A stretch of DNA of 41,011 bases from Lewinellaceae bacterium. GTDB taxonomy: Bacteria; Bacteroidota; Bacteroidia; Chitinophagales; Saprospiraceae. Position 1 is the first letter of the stretch. Every line of letters begins with the position of its first letter. The stretch spans positions 1 to 41,011 of the forward strand of contig JARQTN010000245.1 of NCBI GenBank assembly GCA_029976695.1, written 5' to 3'. This document shows positions 15,467 through 23,900 of this stretch, piece by piece. The notes beneath the pieces are model-generated. The model ran no database searches, was not told the DNA's origin, and saw only the letters and a program-made list of their open reading frames with translations. Made by a program: the position numbers and the translations under genes.

Positions 15467-16711
15467 ATGAAAAAATTTGCATTCATTTTTTTGGGTTTTG
15501 TGGCGCTACCCATCCTATTTTCTTCATGCGGTAGCAATGATACAGGGCAACTCATTGGTGTGGTTGACAGGCCCAAGTGGAAATCGATCAACCCCTACGG
15601 AATGGTTTATGTTCCTACAGGGACACTCCATATCGGGCAGTCGGACCAGGATATCTTTAATTCTTTCTTGCAACGTCCGAAGCAGGTGTCTGTCGTCGGT
15701 TTCTTCATGGACGAAACTGAAATTACGAACAATGAGTACAGGCAGTTTGTCAATTACGTCCGCGATTCCATTGCACACGTGATGTTGGATCACTTTGAAG
15801 AAGATTATTATGGCAACGAATCCATAGACTGGACATGGGATATCGACTGGGAGGATGAAACCCTTGAGGACATGTTCTTCCAGGGTGATGATGTGTTTGC
15901 CGGCAAGCGTGAACTCGATACCCGCAAGCTGGTCTACGAATATGAATGGAAAGACTGGAAGCAAGCAGCCTCCAGGGGCAACCTGGGTGCACGCAGCAAC
16001 ATCATCAACAAGGAAGAAGTGGCCATCTATCCCGACACCCTCGCCTGGATCCGGGATTACACATACTCTTATAATGAACCCCACACAAGAAATTATTTCT
16101 GGCATCCGGCTTTCGATGACTACCCCGTTGTAGGTGTGAACTGGAAGATGGCAAAAGCATTCTGCAACTGGCGGACAAAAATGTGGAATGACTACCGTCC
16201 GGATGAACCGAATACAGAGGAATTCAGGCTTCCAACGGAGCATGAATGGGAATACGCCTCCAGGGGAGGCCATGACCTGTCTCCATACCCATGGGGAGGT
16301 CCTTATGTACGCAATGGTAAAGGATGCCTGCTTGCGAACTTCAAGCCGGGCAGGGGTAACTACCCTGAAGATGGTGGGTTCCATACAGTAAAGGCGGATG
16401 CTTACTTTCCAAATGATTATGGATTGTACTGCATGGCAGGCAATGTTTCCGAATGGACTGAGACCGCTTTCTTTGAAAATGCACATGAGTTTGTGCATGA
16501 CATGAACCCGGATGTCAAGTATGATGCAAAGGATGATGATCCGGAAGCGTTCAAGAGAAAGGTGATCAGGGGAGGTTCCTGGAAGGATGTGATGTATTAC
16601 CTGCAGACGGGTACACGTCACTGGGAATACCAGGACACTACAAAATCCTATATCGGATTTCGTTGTGCATTGACTTTCCTGGGCAGATCCATCAATGATT
16701 TGAGTAATTAA
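15467..16711 (+). CDS. gldK: Gliding motility/T9SS lipoprotein GldK (PorK)
   Basis: A 414-residue lipoprotein; with GldN it forms the periplasmic ring of the type IX secretion system, bound to the outer membrane. The signal peptide MKKFAFIFLGFVALPILFSSC ends in a lipobox with the acylated Cys at residue 21. The body is a formylglycine-generating-enzyme (SUMF1-like) fold: GMVYVPTGTLHIGQ, FFMDETEITNNEYRQFV, VVGVNWKMAKAFCNWR, FRLPTEHEWEYASRGG, MAGNVSEWTE, VIRGGSWKD and YIGFRCAL. The fold is structural here, and no enzymatic role is expected. I chose ATG 15467 because it gives the lipoprotein signal and follows the promoter; the longer frame from 15365 runs across the -7 box. A 175-bp gap separates it from gldL. 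Confidence 0.95.
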   Translation: MKKFAFIFLGFVALPILFSSCGSNDTGQLIGVVDRPKWKSINPYGMVYVPTGTLHIGQSDQDIFNSFLQRPKQVSVVGFFMDETEITNNEYRQFVNYVRDSIAHVMLDHFEEDYYGNESIDWTWDIDWEDETLEDMFFQGDDVFAGKRELDTRKLVYEYEWKDWKQAASRGNLGARSNIINKEEVAIYPDTLAWIRDYTYSYNEPHTRNYFWHPAFDDYPVVGVNWKMAKAFCNWRTKMWNDYRPDEPNTEEFRLPTEHEWEYASRGGHDLSPYPWGGPYVRNGKGCLLANFKPGRGNYPEDGGFHTVKADAYFPNDYGLYCMAGNVSEWTETAFFENAHEFVHDMNPDVKYDAKDDDPEAFKRKVIRGGSWKDVMYYLQTGTRHWEYQDTTKSYIGFRCALTFLGRSINDLSN

Positions 16712-16831
16712 TGGTGGATGACCGGTCAGCCCAGGGAACAAAGACAGATGCATGAGCAGATCCCCCCGGATGACGAAATGTTTCAACAAGGACAAATATT
16801 CAGATTGTATTCTTAAAACGGGAATGACCCG

Positions 16832-16850
16832 AAGGGCACTGATGTGCTTT
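16832..16850 (+). other. Weak hairpin in the gldK-gldL gap
   Basis: GCAC (16836-16839) pairs with GTGC (16844-16847) around TGAT. Two G-T pairs and an A-T pair extend the stem, followed by a short pyrimidine run. It is too weak to call a terminator. The rest of the 175-bp gap carries no convincing gene. Confidence 0.25.
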
Positions 16851-16886
16851 CTTAATTTCATTAATTTCTAAAATCGGTAATCAGAG

Positions 16887-17615
16887 ATGAGTATTCTTAA
16901 GTCAAAAGGATTCAAGTACTTTAAAAACCTCGTGATCGGGGTGGGTGCATCTATCGTGATGATTGGTGCGCTTGGAAAAATCAATAGCGAACCATGGGGT
17001 GGAACTGCGATCACGGTCGGTTTGATGACAGAAGCATTCCTGTTTTTCTTGTTGGGTGTGATCCCGCCTGAAAAGGATTATTACTGGGAGAAACTTTACC
17101 CGGGCCTGGACACATACAATGCCAAACTTACACCACTTTCAGAAGGCCCTGTTGAGGACGACAGAAGGCCGCTTAATGCAGTTACAGTCGAGAATTCACT
17201 CGGCGGAATGCTTGCAGAATTGCAGACAATGTCCAAAAGCCTCAGTTCCCTCAAGGCCCTCCAGGAAGTCGATTTCAGCCAGACGTCGGACCAGATCAAA
17301 TCCATGGGGAATTTTTATGACCGGATGAACCAGGCGATCGCTGAACTCGGTGAGACAGTGGATGAGACGAAAGCCTACAAAGCGAACCTGTCCACCCTGA
17401 ATGCAAATATTACGGGTGTGAATGAGGTATACCAGAATGTCGTTCAATCCAGGGAATCCTTTGAAAGGTTGAACCAGGCAATGACCGAACTTGGCGATAC
17501 TGTTGAAGATGCCGTTCAATACAAAAACGAGATATCCGCATTGAATGATAACCTCAAAGGTTTGAATGCAGTGTACGGCAATGTCCTCACAGCGATGACT
17601 GGTGGCAAGTCGTAA
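16887..17615 (+). CDS. gldL: T9SS/gliding motor protein GldL (PorL)
   Basis: A 242-residue inner-membrane protein that with GldM forms the proton-driven rotary motor powering type IX secretion and gliding. Two membrane spans are visible: about residues 13-33 (YFKNLVIGVGASIVMIGALGK) and 39-60 (GTAITVGLMTEAFLFFLLGVIPP), the second carrying the buried Glu49 typical of the motor. The cytoplasmic part is helical. It contains a clear internal duplication, residues 147-187 and 195-235, sharing NQA.xELG.TV...YK...L..N..G.N.VY.NV with a 48-residue period. It is followed by gldM after 47 bp. Confidence 0.95.
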   Translation: MSILKSKGFKYFKNLVIGVGASIVMIGALGKINSEPWGGTAITVGLMTEAFLFFLLGVIPPEKDYYWEKLYPGLDTYNAKLTPLSEGPVEDDRRPLNAVTVENSLGGMLAELQTMSKSLSSLKALQEVDFSQTSDQIKSMGNFYDRMNQAIAELGETVDETKAYKANLSTLNANITGVNEVYQNVVQSRESFERLNQAMTELGDTVEDAVQYKNEISALNDNLKGLNAVYGNVLTAMTGGKS

Positions 17616-17662
17616 AGAGCGGAAACCAAGGATTTATCACAAGAATAAAAAACTAAAATAGA

Positions 17663-19261
17663 ATGGCAATACCTAAGGAGCCCAGACAGTTGATGATCAA
17701 TATCATGTATCTGGTACTGACAGCTCTTCTGGCACTCAATGTTTCTGCGGAGATCTTCAACGCCTTCAAGGTCGTGGATTCAGGCCTGAAGAAATCTTCA
17801 GAAGCCTATGATTATTCCAACGATGACATACCCGCCCTGATCCGTAAAGGGGCGAAGAAAAAACCTGAACTCCAGAAATATGCGGACAGGATTGATGGCG
17901 TTCGTCAAACCTCAGCAGAATTTACGGATTATGTGCAGGAGATCATCGATTACATGATTGACCAGACCGGAAACAAGAACGGAACTGTCGATGATGACGA
18001 TTACGTCGTTTACCAGGGCGTAAAAAAATTGAAGGGTGAAAAAAACAAGGACATTACAACGCGTTACCTGGTAACGGGTGATGACGGGGTCCCTCCAAAG
18101 GGCCCTGAGCTGAAAGAAAAGATCCAGGAAACCCATGACAAGTTTCTCTCTTTTGTAGATGAAGCGGACAGTGATGACGTGGAAACCCAGCTGGTTGTTG
18201 ATGATGATTCATGGAAGGCAACAAAGGAGAAGGCAAAAAGGTCCTGGACAGCATACAATTTCAGGCAGATGCCGCTCCAGGCGACACTTCCGATCCTGAA
18301 TAAATTCATTAATGATGCAAAAGCCACGGAAAGTGAAGTGCTGAATTACCTGTTGCAGAAAGTAGGCACAGACTCTTCCGTTGTACTGGACGAGTTTATC
18401 GTGATCTCTGCTCCGAAAAAGTCCTATATCATCAAGGGGGAAACATATGAAACCGAGCTTTCCCTGGGGGCTGCGGCTTCAAGCAAGTCCGGGACGAAAG
18501 TATCGATATCAGTGAATGGACAGGCCCTGAATGTGCAGGACGGAAAAGCTACATGGTCACAATCTCCAACAACGCTTGGTGTGAAAAAGTACACTGCCAC
18601 TGCCCGTGTGACAAATCCCGTTACAAACGAAGTCAAAACATATACATCTGACTATGAATATGAAGTAGGTGAAAGGTCTGTAACAGTTTCACCAACCAAG
18701 ATGAATGTGTTTTATATCGGTGTAGAAAACCCGGTTGAGATTTCAGCTGCCGGTGTGCCTTCAAACCAGGTTCAGGTCAGTATGAGCGGTCCAGGTGGTG
18801 GAACCATCTCGAAAAATGCAGACGGGACATTTACAGTCCGTGTCAAAACACCGACCAAGTCCAATGAAAGGGCCCTGATCAATGTGACTGCTCCGGGCTT
18901 GAAGGAGTCACGTGAGTTTCGTGTGAAAAGGATTCCAAACCCGGAAGCCCGACTGAGTACCTCAAACGGAGGTTCGATGCCTTCTGGTACGTTCAAGGCT
19001 CAGGGAGGTCTGGGTGCATTCCTGGACAACTTCGACTTTGAGGCAAATTGCCAGATCAAAGGATTCAAACTTGTTTATGTACCGAAAAGGCAGGATGCCC
19101 GCGAAGCAGTCAACCCGGGTGGGCGTTATGGTGGAGAAGCCAGGAGGCTTGTTGACCTTGCCAAGCCAGGGGATGTGTATTACTTTGATAATGTGAAAGC
19201 GGAATGCCCTGGTGATGTCGCTCCGCGGAACATCAACACGCTTGTATTCAGAATAAAATAA
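17663..19261 (+). CDS. gldM: T9SS/gliding motor protein GldM (PorM)
   Basis: A 532-residue protein with one N-terminal inner-membrane helix and a long periplasmic shaft that links the GldL motor to the GldK/GldN ring. The start MAIPKEPRQLMINIMYLVLTALLALNVSAEIFNAF is the family's signature; the helix spans about residues 11-29. After a helical region to about residue 230 come the stacked beta-rich domains seen in GldM/PorM structures, for example VSPTKMNVFYIGVENPVEISAAGVP and the C-terminal domain with CQIKGFKLVYVPKRQD and RRLVDLAKPGDVYYFDNVKAECPGD. Length matches the family (about 510-530). gldN follows after 23 bp, so translation is probably linked in one mRNA. Confidence 0.96.
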   Translation: MAIPKEPRQLMINIMYLVLTALLALNVSAEIFNAFKVVDSGLKKSSEAYDYSNDDIPALIRKGAKKKPELQKYADRIDGVRQTSAEFTDYVQEIIDYMIDQTGNKNGTVDDDDYVVYQGVKKLKGEKNKDITTRYLVTGDDGVPPKGPELKEKIQETHDKFLSFVDEADSDDVETQLVVDDDSWKATKEKAKRSWTAYNFRQMPLQATLPILNKFINDAKATESEVLNYLLQKVGTDSSVVLDEFIVISAPKKSYIIKGETYETELSLGAAASSKSGTKVSISVNGQALNVQDGKATWSQSPTTLGVKKYTATARVTNPVTNEVKTYTSDYEYEVGERSVTVSPTKMNVFYIGVENPVEISAAGVPSNQVQVSMSGPGGGTISKNADGTFTVRVKTPTKSNERALINVTAPGLKESREFRVKRIPNPEARLSTSNGGSMPSGTFKAQGGLGAFLDNFDFEANCQIKGFKLVYVPKRQDAREAVNPGGRYGGEARRLVDLAKPGDVYYFDNVKAECPGDVAPRNINTLVFRIK

Positions 19262-19284
19262 TAGCGGATTTAAACGATTAGATC

Positions 19285-20148
19285 ATGAAAATTTTAAGAG
19301 GGTTTCTTCTGGGATTATGTGGAATGCTGATCAGTGCATATGCCCTTGGGCAAGAGGCCGAAAGCATCATTACGGAAAGTAGTGTGCCAATGGAAGAGAA
19401 GTATATCGATGACATTGTGAAGAAGCGCCTGATCTTCGAAAATCGCGTGCTCCCTTACGAACCGATCAGGGAAGCTGATATTCCCTGGGAGAAACGGATC
19501 TGGAGGGTCGTCGATGTGCGGGAAAAATTGAACCTTCCATTTCAATATCCGGAGAAACCGTTCTTCTCAATCATCTCCGATGCAGCAACTAGTGGTGAGA
19601 TCAAGGTGTTTCAGGATGAAAAGTTCAAGGAAATGCTGACACCGGATGAAGTGCTGGCCAAGCTGATTGTCATGGATACTTCACTCGTCATTGATCCGGA
19701 GACGTATGAAGAGCAAGTAAAGGTGACCAGCAACCCGGTTAACCCGAGTGATATCAAGAGGTGGCGGATCAAGGAGATTTGGTATTTTGATGAAGAGACC
19801 TCAACGATGGGCGTGCGCATTCTCGGATTTGCACCCTACAAGGATGTATATGATGATGAGACGGGCCTGTTCCTCTACGAGATCCCTTTGTTCTGGGTGT
19901 ATTACCCCGAGGTCAGGGATGAACTGGCGAGACATCGCGTCTTCAACGACTACAATGATGCTTCTGCGTTGACCTGGTATGACCTGTTTGAGCAGAGGAA
20001 GTTCTCTTCATACATCTACAAGCAGAGCAATGTGCTGGATGTCAGGTTGAAGGATATATTTCCTGAGAATGGTGTAGATCGACTGATGGAATCCGAGCGG
20101 ATCAAGAGGGAGATTTTTAACTGGGAACATGATCTCTGGTCCTATTAA
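19285..20148 (+). CDS. gldN: T9SS/gliding motility protein GldN (PorN)
   Basis: A 287-residue periplasmic protein that pairs with GldK to form the ring under the outer membrane. A Sec signal peptide (MKILRGFLLGLCGMLISAYALGQ) is followed by the family's DDIVKKRLIFENRVLPYEPIREADIPWEKRIWRVVDVREKLN, then IKRWRIKEIWYFDEETSTMGVRILGFAP and IPLFWVYYPEVRDELARHRVFNDYNDASALTWYDLFEQRKFSSYIYKQSNV. All are standard for GldN/GldO. Only one copy is present here; Flavobacterium has an additional GldO. It is the last gene of the cluster and is followed by a hairpin terminator. Confidence 0.95.
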   Translation: MKILRGFLLGLCGMLISAYALGQEAESIITESSVPMEEKYIDDIVKKRLIFENRVLPYEPIREADIPWEKRIWRVVDVREKLNLPFQYPEKPFFSIISDAATSGEIKVFQDEKFKEMLTPDEVLAKLIVMDTSLVIDPETYEEQVKVTSNPVNPSDIKRWRIKEIWYFDEETSTMGVRILGFAPYKDVYDDETGLFLYEIPLFWVYYPEVRDELARHRVFNDYNDASALTWYDLFEQRKFSSYIYKQSNVLDVRLKDIFPENGVDRLMESERIKREIFNWEHDLWSY

Positions 20149-20167
20149 GCAGAATGAAATGATATTC

Positions 20168-20201
20168 AAAGGGCGCTGTTCATCCGGACAGTGCCCTTTT
20201 T
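20168..20201 (+). terminator. Intrinsic terminator after gldN
   Basis: AAAGGGCGCTGT (20168-20179) pairs with ACAGTGCCCTTT (20188-20199), with one G-T pair and an 8-nt loop, followed by more T. The opposite strand also reads A-rich/T-rich flanks, so it may serve the convergent glycosyltransferase operon as well. Confidence 0.8.
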
Positions 20202-21531
20202 AATTACTCTTCTGAACGAAATATGATATTTCTGTTTTACCGGAATGGTATTCAAATAGAATGAAGCCTGCCAGGGCTGCATATTCGATCAGGACAATCC
20301 ACATGTTTTCATTGTAGATGGGTGTCGTATAAGAGATATAGGTAGAGAAGATCAGGTAACTCCACAAAATGGGGAAACGGATGTTGGTCAGGGACGCAAA
20401 TGCCACAATGGTGCAGATATACCATGGATGGACGGTTGTACTCAGAAAGAAATAGAGGGAAAGAAGGAGGACCACCAGAGCAGGTAGCTGATGCCAACCT
20501 GGCTTCTTTTCACTTGCGGAAAACCAGATGACAATAGCGGCAAACAGGATCGCCAGAGAAGGGCCAAGATAGGCGATCGGGTTAAAACCAGCGGCTATTC
20601 CGATGATCCAGCGGAGCACATAATATAAACTCGCGTTAAATTCGAATTTTTGAAAATACAGTCCCAGGCTGCTGCCTGTTGTTTCTGCAATGGAATCTTG
20701 TATGAACGGGAGGATTGCGATCGAAATAATGCCAAGTGTTCCGGCACATGAAAGCAGGATCCCGCGCCATCCAAGCCTTTTGATCAGGAAGGGGAAAAAG
20801 ATCGCAGGAATCAGTTTTGCAAGGATACCCAAACCCAGAAAAAATCCACCAGCGAAAGGCCTGTTCACCAGGTATGCATAATACGAGGCCAGCAAGAAAA
20901 AGATCATCCATCCTTCAAAATGTGCATTCCCGGTCAGCTCGACGATGACAAGCGGATTGAGCGCATAGATGAGCACCCAGCGGGCGGGTTTGTTCAGTTT
21001 TTTCAGGATCTGGAAAATGAAGGCAATTGACCCCATCTCTGCAAGGAGGATCGAGCCCTTCAGGAATGCCGCCTGGGCAAACCAGTGCCCCTTGAACAGT
21101 GCAGCCCCCAACCAGAAAAGGAACTGGCAGAACGGGGGGTATATTGTGTAGTAATCCGGAGAGTTCAACAGGCTGAAGAGCTCCGGCGCGTGGATCACTT
21201 GCGAACCTTCCCCGGCAAGTACCGTGGATGGTGTATACAGGTATGGGTTGAGCCCGTTTGCTGTCAAGCCACCATCCCAGATAAACCGGTAAATGTCATC
21301 AGAAAGATTCGGAAAAAAGACCAGGGTCAACATCCGCAACAGGATTGCTACAGGGATCCAGAACGTGACCGCACTTTCATTTTCCGGGTCGCTCACAACC
21401 AGGTAATACACGATAAATGCACCACTGTACGCCAAAAGAAGGGCCGGGAAGATTGTCCTTTCTGTAGCCATCACAACCAGGATGCCGGCCGACATGATCA
21501 AGGCTGACAGGATGTTTCCGAGCCGATTCAT
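20200..21531 (-). CDS. GT-C type membrane glycosyltransferase (GT87/mannosyltransferase-like)
   Basis: A 443-residue integral membrane protein with about eleven to twelve spans. An acidic motif sits in the first external loop (NLSDDIYRFIWDGGLTANGLNPYLY), the hallmark of GT-C transferases that use polyprenyl-phosphate sugars. Other features are YTIYPPFCQFLFWLGA, YALNPLVIVELTGNAHFEGWMIFFLLASYY and a late HPWYICTI, as in mannosyltransferases of the GT87/DUF2029 group. It probably transfers a sugar on the periplasmic face. It is the last of three genes with 4-nt overlaps; the first is DPM1-like and could supply polyprenyl-phosphate sugar. The final acceptor is unknown. Confidence 0.8.
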   Translation of the reverse strand: MNRLGNILSALIMSAGILVVMATERTIFPALLLAYSGAFIVYYLVVSDPENESAVTFWIPVAILLRMLTLVFFPNLSDDIYRFIWDGGLTANGLNPYLYTPSTVLAGEGSQVIHAPELFSLLNSPDYYTIYPPFCQFLFWLGAALFKGHWFAQAAFLKGSILLAEMGSIAFIFQILKKLNKPARWVLIYALNPLVIVELTGNAHFEGWMIFFLLASYYAYLVNRPFAGGFFLGLGILAKLIPAIFFPFLIKRLGWRGILLSCAGTLGIISIAILPFIQDSIAETTGSSLGLYFQKFEFNASLYYVLRWIIGIAAGFNPIAYLGPSLAILFAAIVIWFSASEKKPGWHQLPALVVLLLSLYFFLSTTVHPWYICTIVAFASLTNIRFPILWSYLIFSTYISYTTPIYNENMWIVLIEYAALAGFILFEYHSGKTEISYFVQKSN

Positions 21532-23030
21532 TTCAATTGAGCGTGCCTGATCGAATAGATGGAAATCGAAGCGTACCCGATCATCAGGAGAAAATGAAAG
21601 AGGATCAGTGCTGTATGCTGGAAGTAAATACCTGCGAGGATAGCTCCAAAAAAATAGAGCGACAGGATTCCTTCCAGGACTGTGGTCCAGGGGATCTTCC
21701 TTGCGACGTATTTCTTTTGCCTGATCGTATCAGCCAGGCCGCTGATATTGAATTTGGGCGTCCGCACAAAAGGGGACTGTTTTCCCAGGTAGCCCTGGAT
21801 GACCGCAACCGTGTTGTGCAGGCTCATGCCCATGGAAAGGGAAAGGAAGACCGGGAACAGGATGAGGAATTTGATGATGCGTTTCAGGATCCCGTCATTT
21901 GGCCAGGTTAAACGTGCATTTGCCGCATAATAGACGGCCCCGATCGTCAGCAGACCAGAAAGGAAAATCGCAAAATAGCGCTGATCGAATCCAAGCGGAT
22001 CAACGAGGAAAAGTGCAGGTACGCTCAACAGCCCGATGAGAAATACAAAAACGAAAATGCTGCTGGACAATAGGTGGATGGTCGTTTGAATTTTCAGCCA
22101 CAAGGGGAGAGGTGCTTTCCAAACCCTGGGTAACATTTTCTTTGCTGTCTCGGCACCACCTTTCATCCAGCGAAACTGCTGGGATTTCAGGCCATTCATT
22201 TCTGCGGGAAGTTCAGCCGGGGAGCCGACATCTTCACGATACACGATCTTCCATCCTCTCATTTGCGCCCTGATCGAGAGGTCCAGGTCCTCCGTGAGGG
22301 TATCGGCCTCCCATCCGCCTGCATCCTCTATGGTCTTCCTGCGCCAGATCCCGCCTGTCCCGTTAAACTGGAGAAAATACCGTGCGGCCTGCCTGCCTGT
22401 CTGCTCCACCGAAAAGTGGACATTAAGCTGGAATGCCTGCAACCGCGTGATGAGGGAATAACTTTCATTAAGGTGTTCCCACCTCGTCTGGACCACACCC
22501 ACCTCCTGGTCGGTAAAGCACGGGAGCGTTTTCATGAGGAAATCACGCTGTGGCAGAAAATCCGCGTCAAAGATGGCGATGAATTCGCCGTTAGCATATC
22601 TCATCCCGTCCCTCAGCGCCCCAGCCTTGAAACCTTCCCTGTCACTGCGCCTGATGTGCGCAATCCGGAATCCATCAGCCTGGCATGCCCGGACCTTCCT
22701 TTTTACGATTTCGACTGTTTCATCTGTGCTGTCATCGAGAATGTGGATCTCAAACCGGTCCTTTGGATAATCAAGCCGGGTGATGTTGTCGATCAACCGT
22801 TCTGCAACGTACATTTCATTGTACAGCGGAAGCTGGATGGTGACCAGGGGATATCCGGAAAGCTTCCCGGGGCAGGGTTTGTCCGCGTCCTTACGACCTT
22901 TCGTTTCATACAGATAGAGCAGGTGAAACTGTGACAGGCAGAAAAGTGTGATGAAAATCAAAGCGGCAAGGTATACGCCTAAAACCACATATCCAGCGAT
23001 GGTAACCATATGCGTTGAGATATCCGTCAT
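21528..23030 (-). CDS. Processive GT2 glycosyltransferase (cellulose synthase/CslA-like)
   Basis: A 500-residue inner-membrane glycosyltransferase. One to two N-terminal spans (YVVLGVYLAALIFITLFCL) precede a cytosolic GT-A domain: LVTIQLPLYNE, IHILDDSTDET (first Asp motif), IAIFDADFLP (DxD), TLTEDLDLSIRA (TED catalytic base) and QQFRWMKG (Q-x-x-R-W, the mark of processive enzymes). Three to four C-terminal spans follow (about residues 310-490). This is the architecture of beta-mannan/glucan synthases such as plant CslA and bacterial relatives. It may make a beta-linked glycan or act on a lipid-linked sugar. No BcsB/C or PilZ gene is adjacent, so cellulose is not supported. It overlaps both neighbours by 4 nt. 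Confidence 0.85.
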   Translation of the reverse strand: MTDISTHMVTIAGYVVLGVYLAALIFITLFCLSQFHLLYLYETKGRKDADKPCPGKLSGYPLVTIQLPLYNEMYVAERLIDNITRLDYPKDRFEIHILDDSTDETVEIVKRKVRACQADGFRIAHIRRSDREGFKAGALRDGMRYANGEFIAIFDADFLPQRDFLMKTLPCFTDQEVGVVQTRWEHLNESYSLITRLQAFQLNVHFSVEQTGRQAARYFLQFNGTGGIWRRKTIEDAGGWEADTLTEDLDLSIRAQMRGWKIVYREDVGSPAELPAEMNGLKSQQFRWMKGGAETAKKMLPRVWKAPLPLWLKIQTTIHLLSSSIFVFVFLIGLLSVPALFLVDPLGFDQRYFAIFLSGLLTIGAVYYAANARLTWPNDGILKRIIKFLILFPVFLSLSMGMSLHNTVAVIQGYLGKQSPFVRTPKFNISGLADTIRQKKYVARKIPWTTVLEGILSLYFFGAILAGIYFQHTALILFHFLLMIGYASISIYSIRHAQLK

Positions 23031-23749
23031 ATCAATTTAAAAATTGTCCACAGGATTTTTTGACCTGCCAGCACCGACCCTTTGATCGTGCCGCTCACCT
23101 TCGATTTTCCAATCCGCTTCCTGTAGCTGACCGGCACCTCCGTGCATTTCATGCCCAGCTTTGCGGCCCTCACCTGCATTTCAACAGTCCAGCCGTAATT
23201 TCTGTCCTGCATGCCCATTGCAAGCAGGGATGACCACTTGACAGCCCTGAATGGTCCGAGGTCCGTAAAGGCATACCCATAGATTCGCCTGATCAGGGAG
23301 GTGGCCAGCCAGTTGCCGAAGATCTGCTGTGGCATCATGGCCCCTTTTTCATTGTTGCCCAAAGCACGGGATCCGATGACCAGGTCCATATCCTCATTCA
23401 GGATCGGGCCAATGAGATGCGGGAGTTCCTCCGGGAAATCAGAAAAATCCGCATCAATAAAGACCACGATTTCCGGATGCTTGTCCTCGGGTTTACTGCG
23501 GATATATTCGATGCCGTTTAGACAGGCAATGCCATATCCCTTTTCTTCGATGAACAATACGGTGGCACCGGCAGACAAAGCCCTTTGGGCAGTGCGGTCA
23601 GTGCTCCCGTTGTTGCACACGATGATCTCCCTGACCAGTTCGCCCGGCAATGAGCCGATCACTTTTTGGATGCTCTCTTCCTCATTGTATGCAGGCATGA
23701 TCACATCGATCACAATCCGTCTCCTGATATCTTCTTGCCGCTCTGCCAT
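23027..23749 (-). CDS. GT2 glycosyltransferase (DPM1/polyprenyl-phosphate sugar synthase-like)
   Basis: A 240-residue soluble GT-A enzyme of family 2. Motifs are IDVIMPAYNEEESI (nucleotide site), IVCNNGSTDRTAQ, VFIDADFSDFPEEL (DxD), LVIGSRALG, LGPFRAVKW and YGWTVEMQVRAAKLGMKCTEVPVSYRKRIGKSKVSG. The last block is characteristic of the dolichol-phosphate mannose synthase-like subgroup, which makes polyprenyl-phosphate-hexose at the membrane. No C-terminal membrane span is present. It is the promoter-proximal gene of the three-gene glycosyltransferase unit (ATGA overlap with the next), and is divergent from the beta-helix lipoprotein across about 150 bp. Confidence 0.85.
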   Translation of the reverse strand: MAERQEDIRRRIVIDVIMPAYNEEESIQKVIGSLPGELVREIIVCNNGSTDRTAQRALSAGATVLFIEEKGYGIACLNGIEYIRSKPEDKHPEIVVFIDADFSDFPEELPHLIGPILNEDMDLVIGSRALGNNEKGAMMPQQIFGNWLATSLIRRIYGYAFTDLGPFRAVKWSSLLAMGMQDRNYGWTVEMQVRAAKLGMKCTEVPVSYRKRIGKSKVSGTIKGSVLAGQKILWTIFKLI

Positions 23750-23854
23750 CAGGAGGTTAAAGGTATTTGAATTGAGGTAAAATGCAATGAAAAAAGTGCC
23801 TTGCAGGTTGCACAGAATACACTGTGATCAGCTTTCGTTTGTAAGGAGAAAAGA

Positions 23855-23862
23855 TAACTTTG
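23855..23862 (+). promoter_or_regulatory. Promoter -7 element of the beta-helix lipoprotein gene
   Basis: TAACTTTG fits TAnnTTTG exactly and lies 38 nt upstream of the ATG at 23901. The -33 side is weak: CTTT occurs about 20 nt upstream, and a better TTTG is only 13 nt away. Confidence 0.5.
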
Positions 23863-23900
23863 CGCATATTTTTACGATTCCCCTGGCTGTGCGATTCCGG

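Noticed and set aside
15467-16711. GldK as a sulfatase-modifying (formylglycine-generating) enzyme
   Set aside because: The fold is SUMF1-like, but the lipobox and position before gldL, gldM and gldN identify it as the structural GldK/PorK.
16718-16816. A 32-codon ORF (starting MTGQPREQ) in the gldK-gldL gap
   Set aside because: Short, Gln/Arg-rich, no promoter or conserved feature, and another short frame overlaps it. It could not be supported as a gene.
21528-23030. Calling the processive GT2 a bacterial cellulose synthase (BcsA)
   Set aside because: It lacks a C-terminal PilZ domain and there are no bcsB, bcsC or bcsZ genes around it; length and layout fit CslA-like enzymes better.
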